Source: Tenacibaculum sp. 190130A14a (GTDB lineage Bacteria; Bacteroidota; Bacteroidia; Flavobacteriales; Flavobacteriaceae). From it: a DNA stretch of 64,000 bases. The DNA is taken from contig NZ_OZ040189.1 in the NCBI RefSeq assembly GCF_964048965.1, positions 3,872,154 to 3,936,153 on the forward strand. The letters are read 5' to 3'. The notes beneath the pieces are model-generated. The model did not search any database and was not told the origin of the DNA. It worked only from the letters and a program-made list of their open reading frames with translations. Shown here piece after piece: positions 8,572 through 16,750 of this stretch; position 1 is the stretch's first letter, and the number at the start of each line of letters is the position of its first letter. The position numbers were made by a program, and so were the translations under genes.

Positions 8572-9747
8572 TTAGGCTTTTGCTAGTTGTTTATGAACAT
8601 TTCGTACCGATTTAAACACAAAAAAGTACAATACTAAGGTTAGTGAAAATCCTCCTAAAGCGATTGCAAAAGGCATTTGTAAACCGAAATTATCTACGAT
8701 AATTCCAACGTTTAAAGAAGCTAGTAAAACTCCTAAATTTTGAAAGAAATGTATTTTACTATAATCTACTGAATATGATTCTGGTGTACTTAATTCAAAC
8801 AATAAAATATCGAATTTTACCACTCCTTGGAAAATCGCCCATCCGTAAACAACTCTACCTAAAACAACTACTCCATCGTATGGGATTCCTTGTAACAAAA
8901 GACCTATTAACCCAATAAATAAAGCATTTATTATTCCTTGGTGTCCATGTGCTTTTCTTTTATTATTTATCCATAGTGCTACTAATGCAACAAATCCTGG
9001 AATTGCATAAATGGTTCCAGACACTAATTTGCTTTTAAAAGCAGAAAAGCTCTCCCAATACAATGAAAAGAAAGGTCTAATTAAAAAATCACTGAAGTAT
9101 AAAATCAAGGTTATTAATCCTAACTTTAAGATAAAACCTTTAGGTATAAACTTCTTATCTGCATTTTCAGGCTCTTCTGAAATGATTAAATCTGTAGCGT
9201 ACTTTTTACTTCTTAATAAATAGGCACTCATTGTCATTTGAATGAAATCTCCTGCAGCCATGATTAAAAAGATACTGCTTGGTGCAATATAGTCTACGGT
9301 TATTCCTCCTAATACTGCTCCTAATATTCCTCCTAAATGCACTACAACCGAAAGTAGTCCAATAGTACTTGGATGCTCTACTTTGGTAATAATTTTCAAT
9401 ATGTAAGGGTATACTAATAAATAACTTCCTTTAAATAACACCATAATCAGCGAAACTATCCAGAAGTTGATATAGGAGGTGGTGTAATAACAATAGATAG
9501 CTAAAACACCTGCTACCGCTTGGGTATATACTAAAATATTAAGTTCTGAAACTTTTTTAGAAACATATGCCCAAAAAGGAAACGCTATCATTACCATAAA
9601 GCAAATAGCTGCGAAATAATATCCTACATTTTTTGGATTCGTCATTCCGAAACGAAGCTCAAAAAATTGCGGATAAAAAGGATGCAGTAGATAATCACTT
9701 ACTACTGCAACCAATGTCATGAGTATTAAAAATGTTTTTAGCTTCAT
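8572..9747 (-). CDS. MFS transporter, probable siderophore exporter
   Basis: A 391-residue major facilitator protein with about twelve hydrophobic segments and a charged central loop (residues about 178-200) between the two six-helix halves. It has no extra domain. Lying between the monooxygenase gene (3-base gap) and the fusion synthetase gene (3-base gap), it is best read as the inner-membrane exporter of the finished siderophore. This is analogous to the MFS proteins found in aerobactin and desferrioxamine-type loci. Import of the ferric complex is less likely but cannot be excluded. No TonB-dependent receptor gene lies in the window. Confidence 0.85.
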   Translation of the reverse strand: MKLKTFLILMTLVAVVSDYLLHPFYPQFFELRFGMTNPKNVGYYFAAICFMVMIAFPFWAYVSKKVSELNILVYTQAVAGVLAIYCYYTTSYINFWIVSLIMVLFKGSYLLVYPYILKIITKVEHPSTIGLLSVVVHLGGILGAVLGGITVDYIAPSSIFLIMAAGDFIQMTMSAYLLRSKKYATDLIISEEPENADKKFIPKGFILKLGLITLILYFSDFLIRPFFSLYWESFSAFKSKLVSGTIYAIPGFVALVALWINNKRKAHGHQGIINALFIGLIGLLLQGIPYDGVVVLGRVVYGWAIFQGVVKFDILLFELSTPESYSVDYSKIHFFQNLGVLLASLNVGIIVDNFGLQMPFAIALGGFSLTLVLYFFVFKSVRNVHKQLAKA

Positions 9748-9750
9748 ACT

Positions 9751-11073
9751 CTAGGCAAAAACGTTTAATTGAATTTCTTCTTCTTGAGAAACACCAAACT
9801 GTTGGAATGCTATCTTTTCTTCAATAGGGTAGTACTCTTTTCCAGTAATTTCTCTGATGATATAAGAGTTTCTATAAGCAACCATTCCTAAATCTGGAGT
9901 TACGAAACCATGCGTATGTAGTTCAGCGTTTTGAACAAAGATTTCTTTATTGTTTTTATCAATACTATAATTTCTTTGTACATCAAAACGACTCTGGTTA
10001 TCCCAAAGAATTCTATTTGAAACCCCCTCTAAAAACTCAGGTAGTTTGTACCCATACCCTGTTGCTAATACTAAACCTTCCGTTTCATGTTTAAAGTACT
10101 TGTCTTGCTCTACTTGGTGTAACTCAAGAGTAACAGTACCATCATTCAACTCCGTATTTTTCAACTCAGTATTTGTACGTAACGATACTTTAAGCGGTGC
10201 GTTTGTTGCTACTCTTTTTGCATATAACGTATCGTGAATTGCTCCAATTAAGTCTTGGTTAATTCCTTTGTATAAATGCTTCTGATTTTTAATTAAAGAA
10301 TCTCTTTTCTTAGCAGGTAAATTGTAAAAATAGTCTACATACTCAGGAGAAGTCATTTCTAAGGTTAACTTAGAATATTCTAATGGGAAGAAACGCGGTG
10401 AACGTGTAATCCAATTTAGTTCATATCCTTTTGTATCGATCTCTTGTAATAAATCAAAGAAAATCTCAGCTGCACTTTGTCCACTTCCTAAAACTGTAAT
10501 TCTCTTTTCTTTTTGAAGCTCTTCTTTATAGTTTAAGTATCCAGAAGAGTGTAGTGCTTTCCCTTTTAATTTTTTACTACATTCTGGAATATAAGGTTGC
10601 GTTCCTGTACCTAGTACTATTTTTTTAGCTTTATAGATTTTAATCTCATCGGTTTTAGTACAAATACTTGTAACGACATATAACTCATCCTTCTCATCAT
10701 AGTCAATATGTCTAACCTCTGTACTAAAATGAATGTTAGATAATTTTTGAATCGCCCATTGGCAATATTGATTGTATTCGTTTCTTAACAACAAGAAGTT
10801 CTCTCGTATATAAAAAGAATAGATTCTGCCTTGTTCCTTTATATAGTTTAAAAAACTAAATGGGTTGGTTGGATCTGCTAAGGTTACCAAATCTGCCATA
10901 AAAGGTACTTGTAAGGTCGTATCTTCTAATAGCATTCCAGGATGCCAATCAAACTTTTCTTTTTTATCTAAAAAAACACCATTTAAATCTTCAATAGGTT
11001 CTGTTAAACATGCCAAACCTAAATTAAAAGGTCCTACACCTATAGCTATAAAATCTGCAATTGTATTTTCCAT
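9751..11073 (-). CDS. Lysine/cadaverine-type N-hydroxylating flavin monooxygenase
   Basis: A 440-residue FAD- and NADPH-dependent enzyme of the IucD/PvdA/DesB family, which hydroxylates the terminal amine of lysine, ornithine, cadaverine or putrescine. The FAD-binding motif is GVGPFNLG (12-19), the NADPH motif GSGQSAAE (196-203), and the family signature LATGYGY lies near residue 340. FDWHPGMLLEDTTLQVPFMADLVT (two family blocks, 41-64) is also typical. Its ATG overlaps the stop of the decarboxylase gene by one base (TAATG), so the two are probably translationally coupled. With that partner the likely substrate is a diamine such as cadaverine. Confidence 0.94.
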   Translation of the reverse strand: MENTIADFIAIGVGPFNLGLACLTEPIEDLNGVFLDKKEKFDWHPGMLLEDTTLQVPFMADLVTLADPTNPFSFLNYIKEQGRIYSFYIRENFLLLRNEYNQYCQWAIQKLSNIHFSTEVRHIDYDEKDELYVVTSICTKTDEIKIYKAKKIVLGTGTQPYIPECSKKLKGKALHSSGYLNYKEELQKEKRITVLGSGQSAAEIFFDLLQEIDTKGYELNWITRSPRFFPLEYSKLTLEMTSPEYVDYFYNLPAKKRDSLIKNQKHLYKGINQDLIGAIHDTLYAKRVATNAPLKVSLRTNTELKNTELNDGTVTLELHQVEQDKYFKHETEGLVLATGYGYKLPEFLEGVSNRILWDNQSRFDVQRNYSIDKNNKEIFVQNAELHTHGFVTPDLGMVAYRNSYIIREITGKEYYPIEEKIAFQQFGVSQEEEIQLNVFA

Positions 11074-12590
11074 TATAATAATTCTGTTTTAGGTTGAAAA
11101 CTCTTTCCTGTTTCTTCTATCATTTCAACAATATTTAGAATATTGTTTAAAGTATTTTTAGGGTTTAGTAAAGTAAATTTTAAGTAAATATTCCCGTTAA
11201 GCTTGGTACTAGCTACAGAAGCTTTCCCTGCTGCAAACAAAGTATTTTTAATATGTAAGTTCACCATATCATGTGTCGGCTCGTGTGCTGCTTCAGAGTT
11301 TTTATATCTGAAAACTAGCGTACTTAATTCAGGTGTATGAGCCAATTCAAAATTTGGATTCAAGCTCATTTTCTCATGCACTCGTTTTGTTAGATTATGT
11401 ACTTCTTCTAAATAATTCGCAATGGTTTTTACGCCCAACGTTTTAAGTGTTAACCAAACTTTTAACGCATCAAATCTTCGAGTAGTTTGAATTGATTTTT
11501 CAATTAAATTCGGGCGCTCTTGATCTTTATTTTCAAGCGGATTTAAATAATCAGCATAGTAAGACACATACTTAAAATGCTCCTGGTTTTTTGCCAAAAA
11601 TGCACTGCAGCTTACAGGTTGAAACAATGTTTTATGAAAATCTATCGTAATTGAATCTGCCATTTCAGCTCCTTCGAAATAATGTTTGTGGGTATCGGTA
11701 AGTACATAACACCCTCCATAAGCACCATCAATATGCAACCACATTTTTTGCTCCTTGGCAATTTTACCAATGGTTTGCAACGGATCAAAACTTCCGTAAT
11801 CTGTAGTTCCTAAAGTAGCCACAACTGCAATTGGAATATTTCCCTCTTGTTTTGTTCTTTCAATAGCCAATACTAATTCATTTGCATCCATTCGCATAGT
11901 ATCATCTGCCTTTACAGGGATTACTGCATCATACCCCATACCCAATAAAGCCGCATTCTTTTGAATACTGAAATGTGCTTTTTCAGAACAAAAAATTCTA
12001 AATTTACTTATCTCGTCAGACCAACCATTTTGTTTGATATTGATTCCAAAGTTTTCAAAAGCATAATGATCTCGCGCCATTAGTAATGCCATAAAATTCG
12101 ATTGTGTACCTCCGCTGGTAAATACACCATCTGAATTTTCAGGAAGCTCAAAAGCATTACAAATCCAGCGAATCACTTCCTGTTCTATAAAAGTAGCTGA
12201 TGTACTTTGATCCCATGTTTCAACCGCTGTATTGATTGTAGTTGCTATCATTTCAGCTACAATAGAAGGCAATGTAATTGGGCAATTTAAGTGAGCCACA
12301 TAATTTGGATTATGAAAAGAAATAGCTTTCTGAATATACAGCTCATTTAATTGTTCTAAAGCAACATCTAATGATTGTGTTCCCTCAATGTTTTCTAATT
12401 TTGCATTGAGCTTATCATTTTGAATCTCTGATAATTCATCTCCTTTATAAAACTTTCTGTTTGACAAAAATTTTTGAATATAAGAGAGTGTTTTTAACGT
12501 ATATTCCTCGTACAATTTGACAGATTCATCATTAAACAAATAGTTGTTTAATGACAACTCTTTTAGCGAAGGACTTTCTTTAAGAATCAT
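11073..12590 (-). CDS. PLP-dependent decarboxylase opening the siderophore operon
   Basis: A 505-residue group II pyridoxal-phosphate decarboxylase of the kind that includes DesA and L-2,4-diaminobutyrate decarboxylase. The PLP lysine is Lys320 in DFHKTLFQP. His206 (AHFSIQK) should stack on the cofactor, and Asp288 in HIDGAYGG should bind the pyridine nitrogen. In hydroxamate siderophore loci this enzyme supplies the diamine, usually cadaverine from lysine. It is the first gene of the operon, about 28 bases downstream of the predicted transcription start, and overlaps the monooxygenase gene. Substrate choice between lysine, ornithine and diaminobutyrate is inferred only from context. Confidence 0.9.
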   Translation of the reverse strand: MILKESPSLKELSLNNYLFNDESVKLYEEYTLKTLSYIQKFLSNRKFYKGDELSEIQNDKLNAKLENIEGTQSLDVALEQLNELYIQKAISFHNPNYVAHLNCPITLPSIVAEMIATTINTAVETWDQSTSATFIEQEVIRWICNAFELPENSDGVFTSGGTQSNFMALLMARDHYAFENFGINIKQNGWSDEISKFRIFCSEKAHFSIQKNAALLGMGYDAVIPVKADDTMRMDANELVLAIERTKQEGNIPIAVVATLGTTDYGSFDPLQTIGKIAKEQKMWLHIDGAYGGCYVLTDTHKHYFEGAEMADSITIDFHKTLFQPVSCSAFLAKNQEHFKYVSYYADYLNPLENKDQERPNLIEKSIQTTRRFDALKVWLTLKTLGVKTIANYLEEVHNLTKRVHEKMSLNPNFELAHTPELSTLVFRYKNSEAAHEPTHDMVNLHIKNTLFAAGKASVASTKLNGNIYLKFTLLNPKNTLNNILNIVEMIEETGKSFQPKTELL

Positions 12591-12617
12591 TTATTTTTAT
12601 TTAGTCTTAATAGTTAT

Positions 12618-12681
12618 TATATTGCAAAAGTAATTTCGGTTCTCTGAAAAAAATGACGCATTTGGGAATTAAAATGACGTA
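12618..12681 (-). promoter_or_regulatory. Siderophore operon promoter with 21-bp-spaced direct repeats
   Basis: Reading on the minus strand, TACTTTTG at 12632-12625 matches the Bacteroidota -7 consensus TAnnTTTG, which puts the transcript start near 12618. No TTG is found at the -33 position. Instead two direct repeats, TGACG on the plus strand at 12654-12658 and 12675-12679 (extended core AATGACGYA), lie exactly 21 bp apart, with the nearer copy abutting the -33 region. This geometry fits an AraC-type activator binding one face of the helix. It could also affect the divergent methyltransferase-flavodoxin pair. I found no convincing Fur-like palindrome here. Confidence 0.65.
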
Positions 12682-12719
12682 AAACATATAACCATATAGA
12701 AATCGATTAATCTCATAAA

Positions 12720-13379
12720 ATGAAGTTTTCAAAAGAAGATCTACTAGCGCTTGAATCACAGTTAAGTCACCCTACAGGAACTAAAGGAATATCTGTAGCG
12801 GAGAATATGGCTACGAGCAATCTGAGTATGATTACTACCAGTTTTGAAAGTTTAAATATTCAGGATAAAGAAACTGTTCTTGAAATAGGCCATGGTAATG
12901 CTTCACATGTTCAAAAAGTATTACAAAAAGTCAAAGGTGTTTCTTTTACTGGTTTAGAAATTTCAAAAACAATGCATAAAGAAGCATTAAAGAATATTGT
13001 CTCTTTAAAAAACGACTTAGAGTTAACATTTAAACTTTATAATGGGGTAAACTTTCCTTTTGAAAACAACAGCTTTGATAAAATAGCTAGTATTAATACA
13101 CTCTATTTTTGGAAACAGCCAAAAGTCATTTTAAATGAATTATATAGAATTTTAAAATCAAAGGGAAAGATTGCATTGTGTTATGCAGATAAGGACTTTA
13201 TGGAAACACTACCCTTTGTAGGCTCTAAGTTTCGTTTATATGATAAAGAAGAAATACTAAAATTAATAAACTCCTCTCCACTACAACTAGCTTCTTTTAA
13301 AAGCTTTGAAGAAACTGTAAAAAATAAACTGGGAGAGATAGTACAAAGAAACTATAACATAATCGTTTTAAATAAATAA
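12720..13379 (+). CDS. Class I SAM-dependent methyltransferase
   Basis: A 219-residue methyltransferase with motif I VLEIGHGNASH (around residue 58) and the acidic residue after strand 2 in TGLEISKTM. The motif-IV region is FDKIASINTLYFW, followed by LNELYRILKSKGKIALCY. These are the marks of the UbiE/COQ5-like methyltransferase-11 group. The substrate is unknown. It is divergent from the siderophore operon, sharing a 129-base intergenic region with the TGACG repeats. It is followed one base later by the flavodoxin gene, so both may respond to iron. I found no good TAnnTTTG element on this strand. Confidence 0.82.
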   Translation: MKFSKEDLLALESQLSHPTGTKGISVAENMATSNLSMITTSFESLNIQDKETVLEIGHGNASHVQKVLQKVKGVSFTGLEISKTMHKEALKNIVSLKNDLELTFKLYNGVNFPFENNSFDKIASINTLYFWKQPKVILNELYRILKSKGKIALCYADKDFMETLPFVGSKFRLYDKEEILKLINSSPLQLASFKSFEETVKNKLGEIVQRNYNIIVLNK

Positions 13380-13380
13380 T

Positions 13381-13905
13381 ATGGAAGACATTGCATTAAT
13401 CTTTGGATCGGACACTGGAATGACGGAAGAAGTTGTTAGCTCAATTGTTGATGATTGGTCTGCTTCTGAATTGAATGTTATTGAAGTGTTTAATTTAAAC
13501 AAAGAGACTTTTAATCAATACAACAACTTTATACTGGGCTTATCTACCTGGTATGATGGAGATTTACAAAGTGACTGGGAAGATTATTTTGACAAAGAAT
13601 TTAAGGAAATTGATTTTACAGGAAAAACAGTAGCCCTATTTGGATTAGGAGATCAATATGGATATGGAGAGTACTTTATAGATGGTGTGGGCATACTCGC
13701 TAAAGTAATTCTTGAAAATGGCGGGAAAATTATAGGAAAATGGTCTACTGAGACTTATGATTTTGACACCTCAAAAGCACAAATTGAAGGTGAAGATTAC
13801 TTTTATGGTTTAGCAATTGATGAAGATAACGAACCTGAAAAAACACCTGAACGTTTAACCCATTGGTTACAACAAATAGAAAAAGAATTTCAACAAGTAG
13901 ATTAG
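13381..13905 (+). CDS. fldA: Long-chain flavodoxin
   Basis: A 174-residue flavodoxin. The FMN-phosphate loop is GSDTGMTE (residues 9-16), a Trp that can shield the flavin is in STWYDGDLQSDW, and the second shielding region contains GLGDQYGYGEYFIDG. The insertion that defines long-chain flavodoxins is present (EGEDYFYGLAIDEDNEP). Flavodoxins replace ferredoxin as low-potential electron carriers when iron is scarce. The gene is one base after the methyltransferase and is tail-to-tail with a 2Fe-2S ferredoxin gene, overlapping it by 4 bases. That position beside a siderophore operon fits an iron-starvation role, by inference. Confidence 0.93.
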   Translation: MEDIALIFGSDTGMTEEVVSSIVDDWSASELNVIEVFNLNKETFNQYNNFILGLSTWYDGDLQSDWEDYFDKEFKEIDFTGKTVALFGLGDQYGYGEYFIDGVGILAKVILENGGKIIGKWSTETYDFDTSKAQIEGEDYFYGLAIDEDNEPEKTPERLTHWLQQIEKEFQQVD

Positions 13906-14234
13906 CTCTCTGGAGCTAATTCTACTTCTAAGCCATCCATTTCTGGAGTCATTTGTATTTGACATCCTAAACGACTATTATCTTCTACATAAAACGCCTC
14001 TGCTAACATCGCATCTTCATCATCCGTCATTTCAGGTAATTCATGGTCTGATTTTACATAACACTGGCAAGATGCACACATCGCCATACCACCACAAATA
14101 CCAATGGTACCCTCAGGAGCTAATTCGTATGAACGAACTACTTCCATTAAGTTCATAGCCATATCTGTAGGCGCTTGTACTTCATGAGTTACACCTTCTC
14201 TATCTGTAATTTTTATTGTAATATCTTGTTCCAT
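13902..14234 (-). CDS. 2Fe-2S ferredoxin
   Basis: A 110-residue ferredoxin with the adrenodoxin-like cluster pattern C-x5-C-x2-C (CGGMAMCASC, around residues 43-52) and a fourth cysteine in RLGCQIQM near residue 91. The acidic stretch PEMTDDEDAMLAEAF is typical of the partner-binding face. It should be a soluble one-electron carrier. Downstream on the same strand lie a small membrane protein and upstream-reading genes for a diiron hydroxylase and a ferredoxin-NADP reductase, making it a likely carrier between those two. It overlaps the 3' end of the convergent flavodoxin gene by 4 bases. Confidence 0.93.
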   Translation of the reverse strand: MEQDITIKITDREGVTHEVQAPTDMAMNLMEVVRSYELAPEGTIGICGGMAMCASCQCYVKSDHELPEMTDDEDAMLAEAFYVEDNSRLGCQIQMTPEMDGLEVELAPES

Positions 14235-14238
14235 GTTC

Positions 14239-14577
14239 TTATAAAAAATAATCTCCTCTCAGTAATTGATACAATGGAGTTACGGCAACCAAAAATATTA
14301 AAATAAATGTAATTGCCTTCACCCAAATAGAAGTTGCCTTTTTTGAAGGTATTACTTCTAATCCAAGGTTTTTTTCTTGTAATAAAATGTCTCTTGTTTG
14401 ATATATAGGTATATCATATCGAACAGGTTCTACTGTACCATTCTTTATTTTTATCCTACTGTAACACCAAGATAAAATCATTATCAAAATAGTCGCTAAT
14501 AAAGTAAAAGCAAGCAAATCACTCCAAGACAAAGAAGGGCCTAAATAAGAATTCCCAAGTAAATTTAATCCAATCAT
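14239..14577 (-). CDS. Small two-helix membrane protein of unknown function
   Basis: A 112-residue protein that I do not recognise. It has one hydrophobic helix around residues 22-42 (LLAFTLLATILIMILSWCYS), a polar middle with a tyrosine-rich YDIPIYQT segment, and a second helix near residues 89-105 (AITFILIFLVAVTPLYQLL). It lies between the hydroxylase gene and the ferredoxin gene (4 bases from the latter) in the same direction. It might anchor or assist that electron-transfer set, but this is only positional inference. Confidence 0.6.
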   Translation of the reverse strand: MIGLNLLGNSYLGPSLSWSDLLAFTLLATILIMILSWCYSRIKIKNGTVEPVRYDIPIYQTRDILLQEKNLGLEVIPSKKATSIWVKAITFILIFLVAVTPLYQLLRGDYFL

Positions 14578-14606
14578 AACTTTAGTTTTTTCTAAAAATA
14601 CAAAAA

Positions 14607-15515
14607 CTAATGAGTTTCTTGCTCTTTTAATTGCCTTCTCAACACTTTCGCTCTTTTGTCTTCTCCATCATGACTCCATCCTGGTGAATTAAAAATGTAA
14701 TTTAATTTATCCCTCCACGTATCTGCACGCTTTACATCTTTCCAAATGGCTGTATATTCATGGGTTGCTACTTTAACTGGGTTGTAAGTTTCTATGTTTA
14801 CAGTTAATCCATATACTGGTTGATCAATTTCTTTTAACTCTTCTGAAAAAGTACCAAACATACGATCCCAAATAATTAAAATTCCAGCATGGTTACAATC
14901 TAAATAACGAATATTCGATGCATGATGCACTCTATGATGTGAAGGAGTATTAAAAATAAGCTCTATCGGTTTTGGTAGCTTATCTACCAATTCTGTATGC
15001 ACAAAAAATTGATAAATTAAACTCACGCCCATCATCGTAAACATCATTAATGGATCAAAGCCTAGTAACGGTATCCACATCCAAAAGAAAAATTTATGAA
15101 CACGTTCTCCAACTCCTTGTCTTAAGGCCGTTCCTAAATTCATATGTACCGAAGAGTGATGTGGCACATGACCTGCCCAAAATAGACGTACTTCATGATT
15201 CAATCTATGAAACCAATAATAGGCAAAATCATCTGCTAATAACAATAGAATCCAAGCCCACCACTGACGTCCTACGATATCTTTTAAAGGACTTAATTCA
15301 TACAAATAGAAAAAGGCAACGAAGGCTAATACTTTAGGTATAAATTCAACAATTGCAGAAAACACCATCATCAACAAAGAAACACTAGTATCTTTACCAT
15401 AATACTTCTCTTTTGCAAACTGATATTCAACCAGCATAGAAATAAAAAATATAGGTAAGGCAAAGTATAATAATTTGTCTTCTGAAAGTTGTTGTATATA
15501 ATCTGCTATAGTCAA
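14607..15515 (-). CDS. Sterol desaturase/fatty acid hydroxylase superfamily protein
   Basis: A 302-residue membrane diiron oxygenase. The three histidine boxes are HRLNH (WFHRLNHEVRLFW), HVPHHSS and, after a hydrophobic loop, HHRVHH (SHHRVHHASN). They bind the two irons. Several hydrophobic helices precede them. Relatives hydroxylate or desaturate sterols, fatty acids, carotenoids or alkylglycerol ethers, and the substrate here is unknown. A close paralogue lies at 18279-19172, sharing the AGxLIIWDRMFGTF segment. The ferredoxin and ferredoxin-NADP reductase genes on either side could supply electrons from NADPH. The gene is followed by the small two-helix protein. Confidence 0.9.
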   Translation of the reverse strand: MTIADYIQQLSEDKLLYFALPIFFISMLVEYQFAKEKYYGKDTSVSLLMMVFSAIVEFIPKVLAFVAFFYLYELSPLKDIVGRQWWAWILLLLADDFAYYWFHRLNHEVRLFWAGHVPHHSSVHMNLGTALRQGVGERVHKFFFWMWIPLLGFDPLMMFTMMGVSLIYQFFVHTELVDKLPKPIELIFNTPSHHRVHHASNIRYLDCNHAGILIIWDRMFGTFSEELKEIDQPVYGLTVNIETYNPVKVATHEYTAIWKDVKRADTWRDKLNYIFNSPGWSHDGEDKRAKVLRRQLKEQETH

Positions 15516-15540
15516 TGCTTCTCTTTTTATTTTAATTATG

Positions 15541-15568
15541 AAAGGTTCTTATTTTACCAAGAACCTTT
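15541..15568. terminator. Hairpin between FNR and hydroxylase genes
   Basis: Perfect arms AAAGGTTCTT (15541-15550) and AAGAACCTTT (15559-15568) enclose an 8-base loop. It sits in the 63-base gap after the FNR stop. Reading on the minus strand the U-run after the stem is weak, so it may only attenuate read-through into the hydroxylase gene. Confidence 0.5.
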
Positions 15569-15578
15569 TTACTACTTT

Positions 15579-16634
15579 TTAATTTATTGCTTTTACAACT
15601 GCTTTTGGAGCTTCTTTCTTCGTTCCGTCAAAACCAGTAACTCCACCCACGGTTGTATATTTCATTACATATTTCTTATCTGGGTGAATACGTTTATAAG
15701 CACTTTGGCACATCAACGTTGCTTCGTGGAATCCACATAAAATAAGCTTTAACTTCCCTGGATATGTATTTACATCTCCAATTGCATAAATACCTTCTAT
15801 ATTGGTTTGGTAATCTAAAGCATTATTTACTTTAATAGCATTCTTCTCTATCTCTAATCCCCAATTGGCAATAGGACCTAATTTAGGAGCTAAACCAAAT
15901 AATGGAATAAAGTGATCACAATTCAATACAAATGGTTCTTCATCTTTCTTATGAATTTCAACACCACTTACTTTATCTTCACCTATAATTCCTTTAATTT
16001 CTGCAGGAGTAATTAAGTTTATCTTTCCTTCGTCTTTCAGCTTTTGTACTTGTTCTACAGAATCTAAATGACCTCTAAATTCGTTACGTCTATGTACTAA
16101 AGTTACTGATTTAGCAACATTTGTTAAGAAGATAGACCAGTCTAATGCAGAGTCTCCACCACCAGCAATTACTACATCTTTTCCTCTGTAAATTTCTGGT
16201 TCTTTAATCATATACTCTACCCCGTTATCCTCAAAGTCTGCAATATTCGGAATAGGTGGCTTTCGAGGTTCAAAACTACCTAATCCTCCAGCAATAGCAA
16301 CTACTGGTGCTTGGTGTTTTGTTCCTTTATTGGTGGTTACAATAAAAGTACCATCCTCTTGCTTTTCGATTGTATCAGCGCGTTCTCCTAAAGTAAATGT
16401 TGGTTCAAATTGTTTGATTTGCTCTAGTAACTTATCAGTCAAATCACCAGCCAAAATCTCAGGATAAGCCGGGATATCATAAATTGGTTTTTTAGGATAA
16501 ATCTCCGAACATTGTCCTCCTGGTTGTGGTAGTGCATCAATTAAATGACAACGTAATTTTAACAAGCCAGCTTCAAAAACTGTGAATAGCCCTGTTGGAC
16601 CCGCTCCAATAATAAGTATATCTGTTTTTATCAT
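15579..16634 (-). CDS. Ferredoxin-NADP reductase, thioredoxin-reductase-like type (YumC family)
   Basis: A 351-residue FAD/NADPH enzyme. The FAD motif is GAGPTG (9-14), with the family segment LPQPGGQCSEIYPKKPIYDIPAYP after it. The NADPH motif is GGGDSALDW, and the C-terminal FAD contact is YAIGDVNTYPGKLKLI. The CxxC pair of true thioredoxin reductases is absent, which identifies it as the type 2 ferredoxin-NADP reductase found in Bacillus and Bacteroidota. It passes electrons between NADPH and ferredoxin or flavodoxin. Both of those carriers and a diiron hydroxylase are encoded just downstream. An inverted repeat lies in its leader. Confidence 0.93.
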   Translation of the reverse strand: MIKTDILIIGAGPTGLFTVFEAGLLKLRCHLIDALPQPGGQCSEIYPKKPIYDIPAYPEILAGDLTDKLLEQIKQFEPTFTLGERADTIEKQEDGTFIVTTNKGTKHQAPVVAIAGGLGSFEPRKPPIPNIADFEDNGVEYMIKEPEIYRGKDVVIAGGGDSALDWSIFLTNVAKSVTLVHRRNEFRGHLDSVEQVQKLKDEGKINLITPAEIKGIIGEDKVSGVEIHKKDEEPFVLNCDHFIPLFGLAPKLGPIANWGLEIEKNAIKVNNALDYQTNIEGIYAIGDVNTYPGKLKLILCGFHEATLMCQSAYKRIHPDKKYVMKYTTVGGVTGFDGTKKEAPKAVVKAIN

Positions 16635-16667
16635 AGCGATAAAGTATATTCTTTATTTATAAATGAG

Positions 16668-16695
16668 ATTCCTGCCTTAAAAACAAGGCAGGAAT
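16668..16695. terminator. Inverted repeat between nifU-like and FNR genes
   Basis: Arms ATTCCTGCCTT (16668-16678) and AAGGCAGGAAT (16685-16695) form an 11-bp perfect stem with a 6-base loop. The T-run follows on the plus strand only. For the minus-strand genes it lacks a U-tail, so it could be a weak terminator after the nifU-like gene or a leader hairpin of the FNR gene. Confidence 0.45.
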
Positions 16696-16750
16696 TTTTA
16701 TGTATTCAAAAATAATTGTAGTAATAATATTAAAAACTGATTTTTATCAG

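Noticed and set aside
12591-12650. Fur-box-like A/T-rich stretch upstream of the decarboxylase
   Set aside because: Only scattered similarity to the Fur consensus was found and no good inverted repeat, so I list only the direct repeats and -7 element.
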